Source: JAKAXG01 sp035702985
GTDB lineage: Bacteria > Actinomycetota > Acidimicrobiia > Acidimicrobiales > Palsa-688
Direction of reading: 5' to 3'
NCBI GenBank assembly: GCA_035702985.1
Contig: DASSZD010000123.1
Coordinates: 1-7,793 of the forward strand
DNA length: 7,793 nt
In this document: in pieces, positions 1-5,845 of the stretch
How the letters are laid out: each line of letters opens with the position of its first letter
Numbering within the stretch: the stretch's first letter is position 1
Program-made: the position numbers and the translations under genes
The notes under the pieces: generated by a model
What the model saw: only the letters and a program-made list of their open reading frames with translations
What the model was told of the DNA's origin: nothing
The model's database searches: none

Positions 1-530
1 TGGGCGGGATCGTGGAGGTCATCGGCTACGGGGCCCCGGTGGGGCTGGGCAGCCACGTCCACTGGGACCGCAAGATCGACGGGATGCTGGGGCAGGCCAT
101 GCTCAGCATCCAGGCCGTCAAGGGCGTGGAGATCGGCGACGCCACCGAGGTGGCCGCCCGGCGCGGCTCGGAGGCCCACGACGCCGTCGGCTGGGACGCC
201 GAGGCCGGCGACTACGTCCGGGAGACCAACTGGAGCGGCGGCGTCGAGGGCGGCATCACCAACGGTCAGCCGGTGGTGGCCCGGGTCGCCATGAAGCCCC
301 TGGCCACCCTCAACCGCCCGGTGCTCAAGACCGTGGACGTGGTGACCAAGGAGGAGACGGTGTCGTTCAAGGAGCGGACCGACGTCACCGCCGTGCCGGC
401 CATGGGGGTGGTGGCGGAGACCATGATGGCCCTGGTCCTGGCCGGGGAGGCCCTGCGCAAGTTCGGCGGCGACTCCGTCCCGGAGCTGGTGCGCAACCAC
501 GCCGCCTACCTCCGCAGCCTGGCCCCGTGA
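1..530 (+). CDS. aroC: Chorismate synthase, C-terminal part (5' end outside window)
   Basis: Chorismate synthase makes chorismate from 5-enolpyruvylshikimate-3-phosphate, the last step of the shikimate pathway. It is a cytosolic, reduced-FMN-dependent homotetramer. The reading frame is open from base 3, giving about 175 residues, roughly the C-terminal half of a family usually near 360-400 residues. Family signatures are clear: GLGSHVHWDRKID near the window start, TNWSGGVEGGITNGQP at 225-272, and the C-terminal signature starting ERTDVTAVPAMG with E-T-M at 372-425. The internal GTG at 12 is not the start, because conserved sequence already surrounds it. The TGA at 528-530 is followed after 7 bases by aroB, so the two are probably co-transcribed. 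No frameshift is visible. Identity is very secure; only the missing N-terminus is unknown. Confidence 0.96.
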   Translation, partial: GGIVEVIGYGAPVGLGSHVHWDRKIDGMLGQAMLSIQAVKGVEIGDATEVAARRGSEAHDAVGWDAEAGDYVRETNWSGGVEGGITNGQPVVARVAMKPLATLNRPVLKTVDVVTKEETVSFKERTDVTAVPAMGVVAETMMALVLAGEALRKFGGDSVPELVRNHAAYLRSLAP

Positions 531-537
531 GCCGGCT

Positions 538-1545
538 GTGAACGAGCTCCGCGTCGACCTCGGGGACCGGGCCTATCCGGTCCTGGTCGGCGCCGGCGCC
601 CGCCACCGGCTCCTGGAGGTGCTGCCGGTCGGAGCCGAACGGGCCGCCGTCGTCAGCCAGGAGAACATCCCCTGGACGGTGGACGCCGGCATCGAGCAGC
701 GCACCTTTTTCATAGAGGACGGCGAGGACGCCAAGAACCTGGAGACGGTCGAGCAGCTCTGCCGGGACTTCGCCCGCTGGAACCTGCACCGCCGGGACGT
801 GGTGGTGGCGGTGGGCGGGGGAGTGGTGACCGACGTGGCCGGTTTCGCCGCCGCCGTCTACCACCGGGGGGTGGCCGTGGTGCACCTGCCGACCACCCTG
901 CTCGGCCAGGTCGACGCCGCCATCGGTGGCAAGACCGGTGTCAACCTCCCGGAGGGCAAGAACCTGGTGGGGGCGTTCTGGCAGCCGGCCGCCGTCCTCT
1001 GCGACACCGAGACGCTCGGCACCCTTCCTCCCCGGCAGTACCGCAGCGGGCTGGGGGAGATGGCCAAGTACCGGTACCTCGGGGTGGAGCGGCTGCGGGA
1101 CCTGCCCCTCGACGACGCCGTCGCCGCCTGCGTGGCCTGTAAGGCCGAGGTAGTCGGGGCGGACGAGCGGGAGTCCGGCCGGCGGGCCCTGTTGAACTAC
1201 GGCCACACCCTGGCCCACGCCCTGGAGACCGCCGGCCGCTACGACCTGCTCCACGGCGAGGCGGTGGCCATCGGCCTGGTCTACGCCGCCCGGCTGGCGG
1301 CGCGGCTGGGCCGGATCGACGCCTCCCGGGTGGCCGAACACGAGTCGCTGGTCGCCTCCTACGACCTGCCCACCCGTCCCCCCGCCGGCCTGGATGCGGC
1401 CGAGCTGGTGACCATCATGGCCCGGGACAAGAAGGCCACCGCCGGGCATCTCACCTTCGTCCTGGACGGCGCCGCCGGCCTGCAGGTGGTGGAGGGGGTC
1501 GACCGGGCCGTGGTCACCGACACCCTGGAGGAGTTCCTGCAGTGA
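538..1545 (+). CDS. aroB: 3-dehydroquinate synthase
   Basis: AroB converts DAHP to 3-dehydroquinate using NAD+ and a divalent metal, the second shikimate-pathway step, in the cytosol. The 335-residue product is slightly shorter than the usual 340-370. The NAD-binding glycine-rich segment GGGVVTDVAGF is at 93-103, and GQVDAAIGGKTGVN is at 123-136. By family comparison the metal ligands are E174 (in GEMAKY), H223 (in NYGHTLAHALE) and H239 (in LHGEAVAIG). The stretch between GEMAKY and the next helix is compact, which accounts for much of the short length. The GTG start at 538 has no good Shine-Dalgarno and lies 7 bases after the aroC stop, so translational coupling is likely. Its TGA overlaps the aroQ GTG. 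The aroK gene usual between aroC and aroB is missing, and AroB carries no fused kinase domain. Confidence 0.97.
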   Translation: MNELRVDLGDRAYPVLVGAGARHRLLEVLPVGAERAAVVSQENIPWTVDAGIEQRTFFIEDGEDAKNLETVEQLCRDFARWNLHRRDVVVAVGGGVVTDVAGFAAAVYHRGVAVVHLPTTLLGQVDAAIGGKTGVNLPEGKNLVGAFWQPAAVLCDTETLGTLPPRQYRSGLGEMAKYRYLGVERLRDLPLDDAVAACVACKAEVVGADERESGRRALLNYGHTLAHALETAGRYDLLHGEAVAIGLVYAARLAARLGRIDASRVAEHESLVASYDLPTRPPAGLDAAELVTIMARDKKATAGHLTFVLDGAAGLQVVEGVDRAVVTDTLEEFLQ

Positions 1546-2033
1546 GCGACCCCGGAGATCCAGCCGGCGGGGCGCCGGGGGGCGGGCGGGAGCCGCTGGT
1601 CCTGCTGCTGTCCGGCCCGAACCTCAACCTGCTCGGCGAGCGGGAGCCGGCCGTGTACGGCACCGCCACCCTGGACGACCACGTCACCGCCGCCGCCACG
1701 ACGGCCGCCGAACTGGGCCTGGCAACCGAGCACCACCAGTCGAACCACGAAGGGGACCTGGTCGACCTGGTGCACCGGGCCCGGGGCCGGGCGGCGGCCA
1801 TCGTCATCAACCCGGGGGCGCTCACCCACTACGGATGGTCCCTCCACGACGCCCTGGCCGCCTTCGACGGCCCCGTGGTCGAGCTGCACCTGTCCAACCC
1901 GGAGAGCCGGGAGCCGTGGCGGCGGACGTCGGTCATCGCCCCGGTCGCCACCGGCACCATCGCCGGGTTCGGCGGTCACGGCTACCGGCTGGCTATAGAG
2001 GCGGTGGCCCGGCTGCTCGGCACCGCCGGGTGA
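1542..2033 (+). CDS. aroQ: Type II 3-dehydroquinate dehydratase
   Basis: AroQ dehydrates 3-dehydroquinate to 3-dehydroshikimate, the third shikimate-pathway step. The type II enzyme is a cytosolic dodecamer built from small flavodoxin-like subunits. The 163-residue product shows GPNLNLLGEREPAVYG at 25-40, HHQSNHEGDLVDL at 64-76, NPGALTHYGWSL at 90-101 and VELHLSNPESRE at 113-124. By comparison with the Mycobacterium tuberculosis enzyme, the catalytic set is R34, Y39, N90, H96, H116 and R127; all are present. The usual His before Ser after R127-R128 is Thr here. The first 17 or so residues are a Gly/Pro-rich extension before the first beta strand. The GTG start is shared with the aroB stop in a 4-base GTGA overlap, typical of translational coupling. 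It is the last gene of this operon on the plus strand. Confidence 0.96.
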   Translation: MSDPGDPAGGAPGGGREPLVLLLSGPNLNLLGEREPAVYGTATLDDHVTAAATTAAELGLATEHHQSNHEGDLVDLVHRARGRAAAIVINPGALTHYGWSLHDALAAFDGPVVELHLSNPESREPWRRTSVIAPVATGTIAGFGGHGYRLAIEAVARLLGTAG

Positions 2034-2036
2034 GCT

Positions 2037-2104
2037 GACCGCTCGGGCGGGGTGGTGGATCGCTCGGGCTGCCCGGCGGACCGCTCAGGCGGGATAGTGG
2101 ATCG
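2037..2104. repeat. Three direct repeats with 21-bp period at the aroQ/prepilin-peptidase junction
   Basis: Three copies of a 14-base core, GA[CT]CGCTC[GA]GGC[GT]G, begin at 2037, 2058 and 2079, exactly 21 bases apart. The first and third copies match over 26 bases (2037-2062 and 2079-2104) at 23 of 26 positions. The third copy contains the stop codon of the minus-strand prepilin peptidase (2085-2087); the other two lie in the short convergent intergenic space. This looks like local duplication of a gene end rather than a known element. Part of it can also fold (CCGC-t-CGGGC at 2039-2048 with GCCCGGCGG at 2071-2079), but no T-run follows. Confidence 0.5.
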
Positions 2105-2849
2105 CCCCGCCGGCGATCATGGTGACGAAGGCCCCCAGTGACAGGAACACACCGAACGGGATGGGGGTCCGCCGGCCGGCCCGCTTGAGGGCGATCAGGG
2201 CGATGCCGACCACCGCTCCCAGCAGGTTGGCGGCCAGGAACCCGAGGAAGGCGTAGCGCCAGCCGATCCACCCCAGCGCCAGGGCGATGACCGGCCCCAG
2301 GCGCACGTCGCCGAAGCCGAGAGACCGGGGGCTGACCCAGTTGATGACGAACAGGACGGCGAACTCCACCGCCGCGCACACCGCGGCCACCCCGAGGCGC
2401 CCCCAGCTGCCCTGCACCCCGGCGGCCAGCACCAGGGCGGCCAGCACGGCGGCGCCGAGGGGGTACACGACCGCCCGGGGCAGCAGCAGGTGGTCCATGT
2501 CGATGAGCGACAGGGCCACCAGACCGGCCGAGAAGATGATCTCCGCCGGCAGGGTCCAGCTCCAGCCGAAGCGCAGGGCCACCGACACGAACACCGCCGC
2601 GGTCAGCAGCTCCACCAGCGGGTAGCGGGCCGAGATCCGCATCCCGCACCCGCGGCAGCGGCCCCGCAGCAGCAGCCAGGACAGCACCGGGATGTTGTCC
2701 CGGGCGGAGATCGGGCTCCCGCACCCCGGGCAGGCCGACGGCGGGCGGACCACGGACCGACCGTTGGGGACCCGGTGGACCACCACGTTGAGGAACGACC
2801 CCACGACCAGCCCGTACAGGGCGGCGGCGACCACCAGCAGAGCGGTCAC
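2085..2849 (-). CDS. Prepilin peptidase (A24 family, type IV prepilin leader peptidase/methyltransferase)
   Basis: This integral membrane aspartic protease cleaves the leader peptide of type IV prepilins and pseudopilins; bifunctional members also N-methylate the new terminus. The 254-residue product is highly hydrophobic with about seven or eight predicted membrane segments. It starts with GSFLNVVVHRVP at 17-28. The cytoplasmic zinc-type cluster typical of bifunctional enzymes follows, with CPGC at 40-43 and CRGC at 65-68, then ISARYPLVELL. Catalytic aspartates are D117 (in IDMD) and D181 (in GFGDVRLGP); R replaces the common K two residues after the second. A late PFGVFLSLGA matches the family's conserved end. 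The GTG start at 2849 has a GGGAGG seven bases upstream. It stands alone against the surrounding operons, with no pilin, pilus ATPase or secretin gene in view, so its substrate is unknown. Equivalent names would be pilD or comC. Confidence 0.93.
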   Translation of the reverse strand: MTALLVVAAALYGLVVGSFLNVVVHRVPNGRSVVRPPSACPGCGSPISARDNIPVLSWLLLRGRCRGCGMRISARYPLVELLTAAVFVSVALRFGWSWTLPAEIIFSAGLVALSLIDMDHLLLPRAVVYPLGAAVLAALVLAAGVQGSWGRLGVAAVCAAVEFAVLFVINWVSPRSLGFGDVRLGPVIALALGWIGWRYAFLGFLAANLLGAVVGIALIALKRAGRRTPIPFGVFLSLGAFVTMIAGGAIHYPA

Positions 2850-2856
2850 GGCAGGT

Positions 2857-2862
2857 CCTCCC
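2857..2862 (-). promoter_or_regulatory. Ribosome binding site of the prepilin peptidase
   Basis: On the minus strand the sequence reads GGGAGG, seven bases before the GTG at 2849-2847. It supports that GTG as the start in a gene lacking a nearby ATG. Confidence 0.6.
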
Positions 2863-2874
2863 AGGTCACCGGGG

Positions 2875-2880
2875 TACTGT
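2875..2880 (+). promoter_or_regulatory. Possible -10 element (TACTGT) for the pepQ-efp-nusB operon
   Basis: TACTGT fits the actinobacterial TAnnnT -10 pattern and is followed by 8 bases and then the GTG at 2889. That geometry would put transcription start at or next to the GTG, a leaderless mRNA. No recognisable -35 lies at the right distance, so this is tentative. Confidence 0.35.
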
Positions 2881-2888
2881 AAACCGCC

Positions 2889-3992
2889 GTGGAGTTACGA
2901 GCGATGCAGGTTGCCGACCGGATGGGCCGTTTGCGCAAGGAGCTGGCCGGGGGCGGGACCCCGGCCCTGGTGGTGACCAGCCTGACCAACATCCGGTACC
3001 TGACCGGCTTCACCGGCTCGGCCGGGATGCTCTTCGTCCTGCCCGACGAGGCGGTTCTGCTCACCGACGGTCGCTACGAGAGCCAGGCCGCCGAGCAGAT
3101 CGACGCCAGCGGCGCGCCCGTCTCTGTCCGGGTGGCCCCGGCCGTCCGCCAGCGCGACGGGGCGACCGAGCTGGTCGGGTCGGCCGGGGTGGACCGCCTG
3201 GCCCTGGAGGCGGCCCACATCAGCTGGGCCCGCCAGCGGTCCTTCGAGGCGGAGTGGTTCCCCGGCGTGGAGCTGGTACCTACCGTGGGGCTGGTCGAGG
3301 AGCTGCGCCGGGTCAAGGACGCCGGCGAGCTGGACCGGCTGGCCGAAGCGGCCCGTATCGCCGACGAGGCTCTGGACAAAGTCCGCCCCCGGTTGGCCGA
3401 CGGGCTCACCGAGGCGGAGTTCGGCCGGATCCTGGACTTCTCCATGCGCGAGCTCGGAGCCAGCGGCCCGTCATTCGAGACCATCGTCGCCTCCGGGCCG
3501 AACGGGGCCAAGCCCCACCACCGCCCCGGCGACCGGGTCATCGGGCGGGGGGAGCCGGTCGTGATCGACTTCGGCGCCCTGGTGGACGGGTACTGCTCCG
3601 ACATGACCCGCACCGTCTGGGTCGACGGGGTGGCCGACCCCGATCTCCGCCGGGCGGTGACGGTGGTCCTGGAATCCCAGGCGGCCGGGGTGGCCGCCGT
3701 GCGGGCCGGGGCGACCTGCGCCTCGGTCGACGCCGCCTGCCGGTCGGTGATCGGCGGAGCTGGCTGGGGCGACCGCTTCGTGCACGGCACCGGCCACGGC
3801 GTGGGCCTGGACATTCACGAGGCGCCCTCGGTGGCCGCCAGCTCGACCGATACACTCGTCGCCGGCCACGTCGTCACCGTCGAGCCCGGCGTCTACCTGC
3901 CGGGGCTCGGAGGGGTCCGGATCGAGGACACCGTTGTGGTGACCGACGAGGGCTGCCGGCCCCTCACCCGCACAGCTAAGGATCACCTCTAA
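2889..3992 (+). CDS. pepQ: M24 family metallopeptidase (Xaa-Pro dipeptidase/aminopeptidase P type)
   Basis: This cytosolic dinuclear-metal peptidase removes or splits N-terminal residues next to proline. The 367-residue protein has the creatinase-type N-terminal domain (about 10-135, with NIRYLTGFTGSAG at 34-46) and the C-terminal pita-bread catalytic domain (about 145-367). By comparison with E. coli aminopeptidase P, the five metal ligands are D227 (VIDFG), D238 (CSDMTRT), H303 (GTGHGVG), E332 (VEPGVY) and E346 (RIEDT); all are present. Aminopeptidase and prolidase activity cannot be separated from sequence. Two starts are possible: GTG 2889, perhaps leaderless, or ATG 2904 with GGAG nine bases upstream (362 residues). 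It opens a probable operon; only three bases separate its TAA from efp. In mycobacteria the gene at this place is called pepQ. Confidence 0.93.
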   Translation: MELRAMQVADRMGRLRKELAGGGTPALVVTSLTNIRYLTGFTGSAGMLFVLPDEAVLLTDGRYESQAAEQIDASGAPVSVRVAPAVRQRDGATELVGSAGVDRLALEAAHISWARQRSFEAEWFPGVELVPTVGLVEELRRVKDAGELDRLAEAARIADEALDKVRPRLADGLTEAEFGRILDFSMRELGASGPSFETIVASGPNGAKPHHRPGDRVIGRGEPVVIDFGALVDGYCSDMTRTVWVDGVADPDLRRAVTVVLESQAAGVAAVRAGATCASVDAACRSVIGGAGWGDRFVHGTGHGVGLDIHEAPSVAASSTDTLVAGHVVTVEPGVYLPGLGGVRIEDTVVVTDEGCRPLTRTAKDHL

Positions 3993-3995
3993 GAC

Positions 3996-4559
3996 ATGCC
4001 TGCCGTATCGACCAACGATCTGAAGAACGGGATGTCCCTCAACCTGCCCGAGGGGCTGTTCTCGGTGGTGGAGTTCCAGCACGTCAAGCCGGGCAAGGGC
4101 GGGGCCTTCGTGCGCACCAAGCTGAAGAACGTGCGGACCGGCGCCGTCATCGAGCGGACCTACCGGGCGGACGAGAAGCTGGACCAGGCCCTGATCGACA
4201 AGCGGGAGATGCAGTTCCTGTACCTCGACGGCGACAACTACGTGTTCATGGACACCAGTGACTACGAGCAGCTGCCGGCCCCGCGGGCGTCGCTCGGGTC
4301 GTCGCCTTCGTACCTCAAGGAGGGCGACTCGGCGGTGCTGCAGATGTACGACGGCGAGATCGTGGGCGTGGACCTGCCGGCCGCGGTGGAGCTGACCATC
4401 ACCGAGACGGAACCCGGGGTCCAGGGCGACCGGGTGTCGGGCGCCCGCAAGCCGGCCACCCTCGAGACCGGGCTTCAGATCCAGGTGCCGCTGTTCGTCA
4501 ACACCGGGGACCGGGTCAAGGTGGACACCCGGACCGGCGAGTACCTGACCCGGGCCTAG
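3996..4559 (+). CDS. efp: Translation elongation factor P
   Basis: EF-P binds the ribosome between the P and E sites and relieves stalling at consecutive prolines. The 187-residue product has the family's normal length and its three beta-barrel domains: an N-terminal KOW-like domain (about 1-64), a central OB domain (about 66-128) and a C-terminal OB domain (about 130-187, with the KPATLETG signature). The tip loop that reaches the peptidyl-transferase centre reads HVKPGKGGAFVR, with K34 at the position modified in E. coli. Many actinobacterial EF-Ps instead have PGKGP at this tip. The ATG is three bases after the pepQ stop, without a strong Shine-Dalgarno, suggesting coupling. The next gene, nusB, follows after 25 bases. 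Confidence 0.97.
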   Translation: MPAVSTNDLKNGMSLNLPEGLFSVVEFQHVKPGKGGAFVRTKLKNVRTGAVIERTYRADEKLDQALIDKREMQFLYLDGDNYVFMDTSDYEQLPAPRASLGSSPSYLKEGDSAVLQMYDGEIVGVDLPAAVELTITETEPGVQGDRVSGARKPATLETGLQIQVPLFVNTGDRVKVDTRTGEYLTRA

Positions 4560-4584
4560 CCCGGACCGTCCTCCTCGTACCGTC

Positions 4585-4992
4585 GTGCTGCCCGTCGCCC
4601 GCCGGGAGGCCCGCGAGCGGGCTCTCTCGCTGCTCTACGAAGCCGAGACCAAGGACGTCGCCCCGTCCGTGGTGATCGACGATCTGCCGGTACCCCCGGA
4701 CCCGTTCACCTCCTCGCTGGTGGTCGGGGTGGGGGACCGCACCGCCGAGATAGACACCCTGATCTCCCGCCATTCCATCGGCTGGGCCCTCGACCGAATG
4801 CCGGCCATCGACCGGGCCGTGCTGCGCCTGGCCACCTACGAGCTGCTGGCGTCGCCGGACACCCCGACCGCGGTGGTCCTGTCCGAGGCGGTGGAGCTGG
4901 CCGGCGCCTATTCCACCGACGAGTCCGGCCGGTTCGTCAACGGGGTCCTGTCCGCCATAGCCGCCGATGTGCGGCCTGCCGGTTCCCGCTGA
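4585..4992 (+). CDS. nusB: Transcription antitermination factor NusB
   Basis: NusB binds boxA RNA with NusE (ribosomal protein S10) and supports antitermination on rRNA operons. The 135-residue, all-helical product has the usual length. Family features are RREARERALSLLYEAE at 6-21, F-T-S-S-L-V-V-G-V near 41-49, ALDRMPAIDRAVLRLATYELL at 68-88 (split by the family's RMPxxDRAxLR core), and near the end TPTAVVLSEAVELAG and TDESGRFVNGVL. The GTG start at 4585 places the first conserved residues at once; there is no clear Shine-Dalgarno in the 25-base gap after efp. The last 85 bases overlap the 3' end of the minus-strand YkgJ-like gene. That overlap includes the strongly conserved DESGRFVNGVL segment, so the NusB frame is the constrained one there. 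Confidence 0.94.
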   Translation: MLPVARREARERALSLLYEAETKDVAPSVVIDDLPVPPDPFTSSLVVGVGDRTAEIDTLISRHSIGWALDRMPAIDRAVLRLATYELLASPDTPTAVVLSEAVELAGAYSTDESGRFVNGVLSAIAADVRPAGSR

Positions 4993-5756
4993 GGGCCGGC
5001 ACCGGGAGCCCGTTCACCGGACATCCGCCAGACGATCAGCGCCGCCACGTCCTCCGGCTGGAGGGTGGCAGCTGCCTCCGGATCGGTGAAAGCGTCACAG
5101 ATGGTGACGGCCGCGGCCGCCCGGGCCAGCGCCGGCGAGTCGGGGAAGTGCCCGGTCAGGTATGCGGCCGCCGCCGCCAGAGCCCGGGCCGTCACCTGGT
5201 CTTCCCGGTCGGGGCCGCCCCCGTGGCGCTCGGCCCGGGCCGTCACCTGGTCTCCCCGGTCGGGGCCGTCCCCATCGCGCTCGGCCCGGGCCGTCACCTG
5301 ATCGTCCGTGTCGCGCCCGCCCTCCTCGGGGTCGTCGAAGCGCCACCGCTCGGCCCGGGCCGCGACCAGGGGCTGGTCGGGTCGGATACCGGTGGCGGGG
5401 AACACCCGGCAGTCGTAGGTCCGGCACGCCCGGGGCCGGTGCTCGTAGATCGTGCACCCGTGCTCACCGAGCATCGGGCAGCACCCCTTGGGGTCGTGGA
5501 CCATCACCATGTGGCCGGCCGGCCGGCCGGGGGCCTGAACCACCAACCGGGCCGGGATGTGGGCCAGAGGATCCGCCTCGTCGGGTTCGATGTCCACGAA
5601 CTGCGATGACCGGCAGCAGGCCGTGCAGGTCCCGCAGGCCACCGGGCTGGTGGTGCGCTCCATCAGGTGGCGGCGGGTCTCGGCCACCCAGCGGCTCAAC
5701 CGACCGGCCGGAATCTCCCCTTGACCATCAGATGCGGACGCGATATCATCGAACAT
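4908..5756 (-). CDS. YkgJ-type Zn/Fe-chelating cysteine-cluster protein with internal 17-residue repeats
   Basis: The 282-residue product belongs to the YkgJ/CxxCxxCC family, small cysteine-cluster proteins thought to chelate zinc or an Fe-S cluster; the precise function is unknown. The cluster is CGTCTACC at 41-48, then C92, C93 (GCCPML), C101 (HGCTIYEHRP), C111 and C116 (RACRTYDCR). After the conserved RAERWRF near 134-140 comes a charged insert holding a tandem 17-residue repeat that begins DQVTARAER (copies near 152 and 169, and a partial copy near 186). A helical AAAAAYLTGHFPDSPALARA part follows. The ATG has a strong AGGAGG seven bases upstream. The C-terminal 28 residues lie antisense to nusB, are low in family character and probably form a dispensable tail. 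It is convergent with nusB and divergent from the DUF222 gene. Confidence 0.87.
   Translation of the reverse strand: MFDDIASASDGQGEIPAGRLSRWVAETRRHLMERTTSPVACGTCTACCRSSQFVDIEPDEADPLAHIPARLVVQAPGRPAGHMVMVHDPKGCCPMLGEHGCTIYEHRPRACRTYDCRVFPATGIRPDQPLVAARAERWRFDDPEEGGRDTDDQVTARAERDGDGPDRGDQVTARAERHGGGPDREDQVTARALAAAAAYLTGHFPDSPALARAAAAVTICDAFTDPEAAATLQPEDVAALIVWRMSGERAPGAGPQREPAGRTSAAMADRTPLTNRPDSSVE
5182..5311. repeat. 51-bp in-frame tandem repeat inside the YkgJ-like gene
   Basis: Two full 51-base units occupy 5191-5241 and 5242-5292 and match at 47 of 51 positions. They are flanked by GCCCGGGCC from 5182 and a partial third unit from 5293. A further copy of the motif GCTCGGCCCGGGCCG, present at 5228 and 5279, appears at 5348, 69 bases after the copy at 5279. 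Both 51 and 69 are multiples of three, so copies add or remove 17 or 23 residues without breaking the frame. Two of the four differences change residues in the encoded repeat. Confidence 0.85.
5721..5749 (+). promoter_or_regulatory. Sigma-70-type promoter for the DUF222/HNH gene
   Basis: TTGACC (5721-5726) and TATCAT (5744-5749) are separated by exactly 17 bases, close to the TTGACA-N17-TATAAT consensus. The start of transcription would be near 5756, giving a leader of about 90 bases. The promoter lies inside the first codons of the divergent YkgJ-like gene, so the two genes may interfere in expression. The same TATCAT hexamer recurs before pyrR. Confidence 0.6.
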
Positions 5757-5763
5757 ACGTTCC

Positions 5764-5769
5764 CCTCCT
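5764..5769 (-). promoter_or_regulatory. Ribosome binding site of the YkgJ-like gene
   Basis: On the minus strand this reads AGGAGG, within GAGAGGAGGGGA, and ends seven bases before the ATG at 5756. It fixes the start of the YkgJ-like gene. Confidence 0.75.
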
Positions 5770-5803
5770 CTCCGGGAGCCGTGCGGGTCATCGGCTGCGA
5801 GCG

Positions 5804-5836
5804 CCGGTCACTTCCTGAAGGTAGTTCCGTGACCGG
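5804..5836. promoter_or_regulatory. Perfect 8-bp inverted repeat before the DUF222/HNH start (operator or RBS-masking hairpin)
   Basis: CCGGTCAC (5804-5811) and GTGACCGG (5829-5836) are exact inverted copies separated by 17 bases. The right arm runs into the GGGAG (5835-5839) that is the best Shine-Dalgarno for the downstream gene. As DNA it could be an operator with half-sites 25 bases apart, between the promoter and the gene. As RNA it could fold and partly cover the ribosome site. Function is inferred from position only. Confidence 0.45.
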
Positions 5837-5845
5837 GAGATGGCT

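Noticed and set aside
385..1449. 354-codon minus-strand ORF antisense to aroC and aroB
   Set aside because: The plus-strand frames encode well-conserved AroC and AroB. The antisense product is Gly/Val/His-rich low-complexity sequence expected opposite such genes.
4981..5010. Hairpin GGTTCCCG/CGGGAGCC across the nusB stop codon as a terminator
   Set aside because: The 8-bp stem includes a G-T pair, has a 14-base loop and no T-run, and lies in sequence constrained by overlapping genes. Chance pairing is likely at this GC content.
5182..5311. Considered the regularly spaced repeats as a CRISPR array
   Set aside because: Units are directly adjoining with no unique spacers, stay in frame and encode repeated residues of the YkgJ-like protein.
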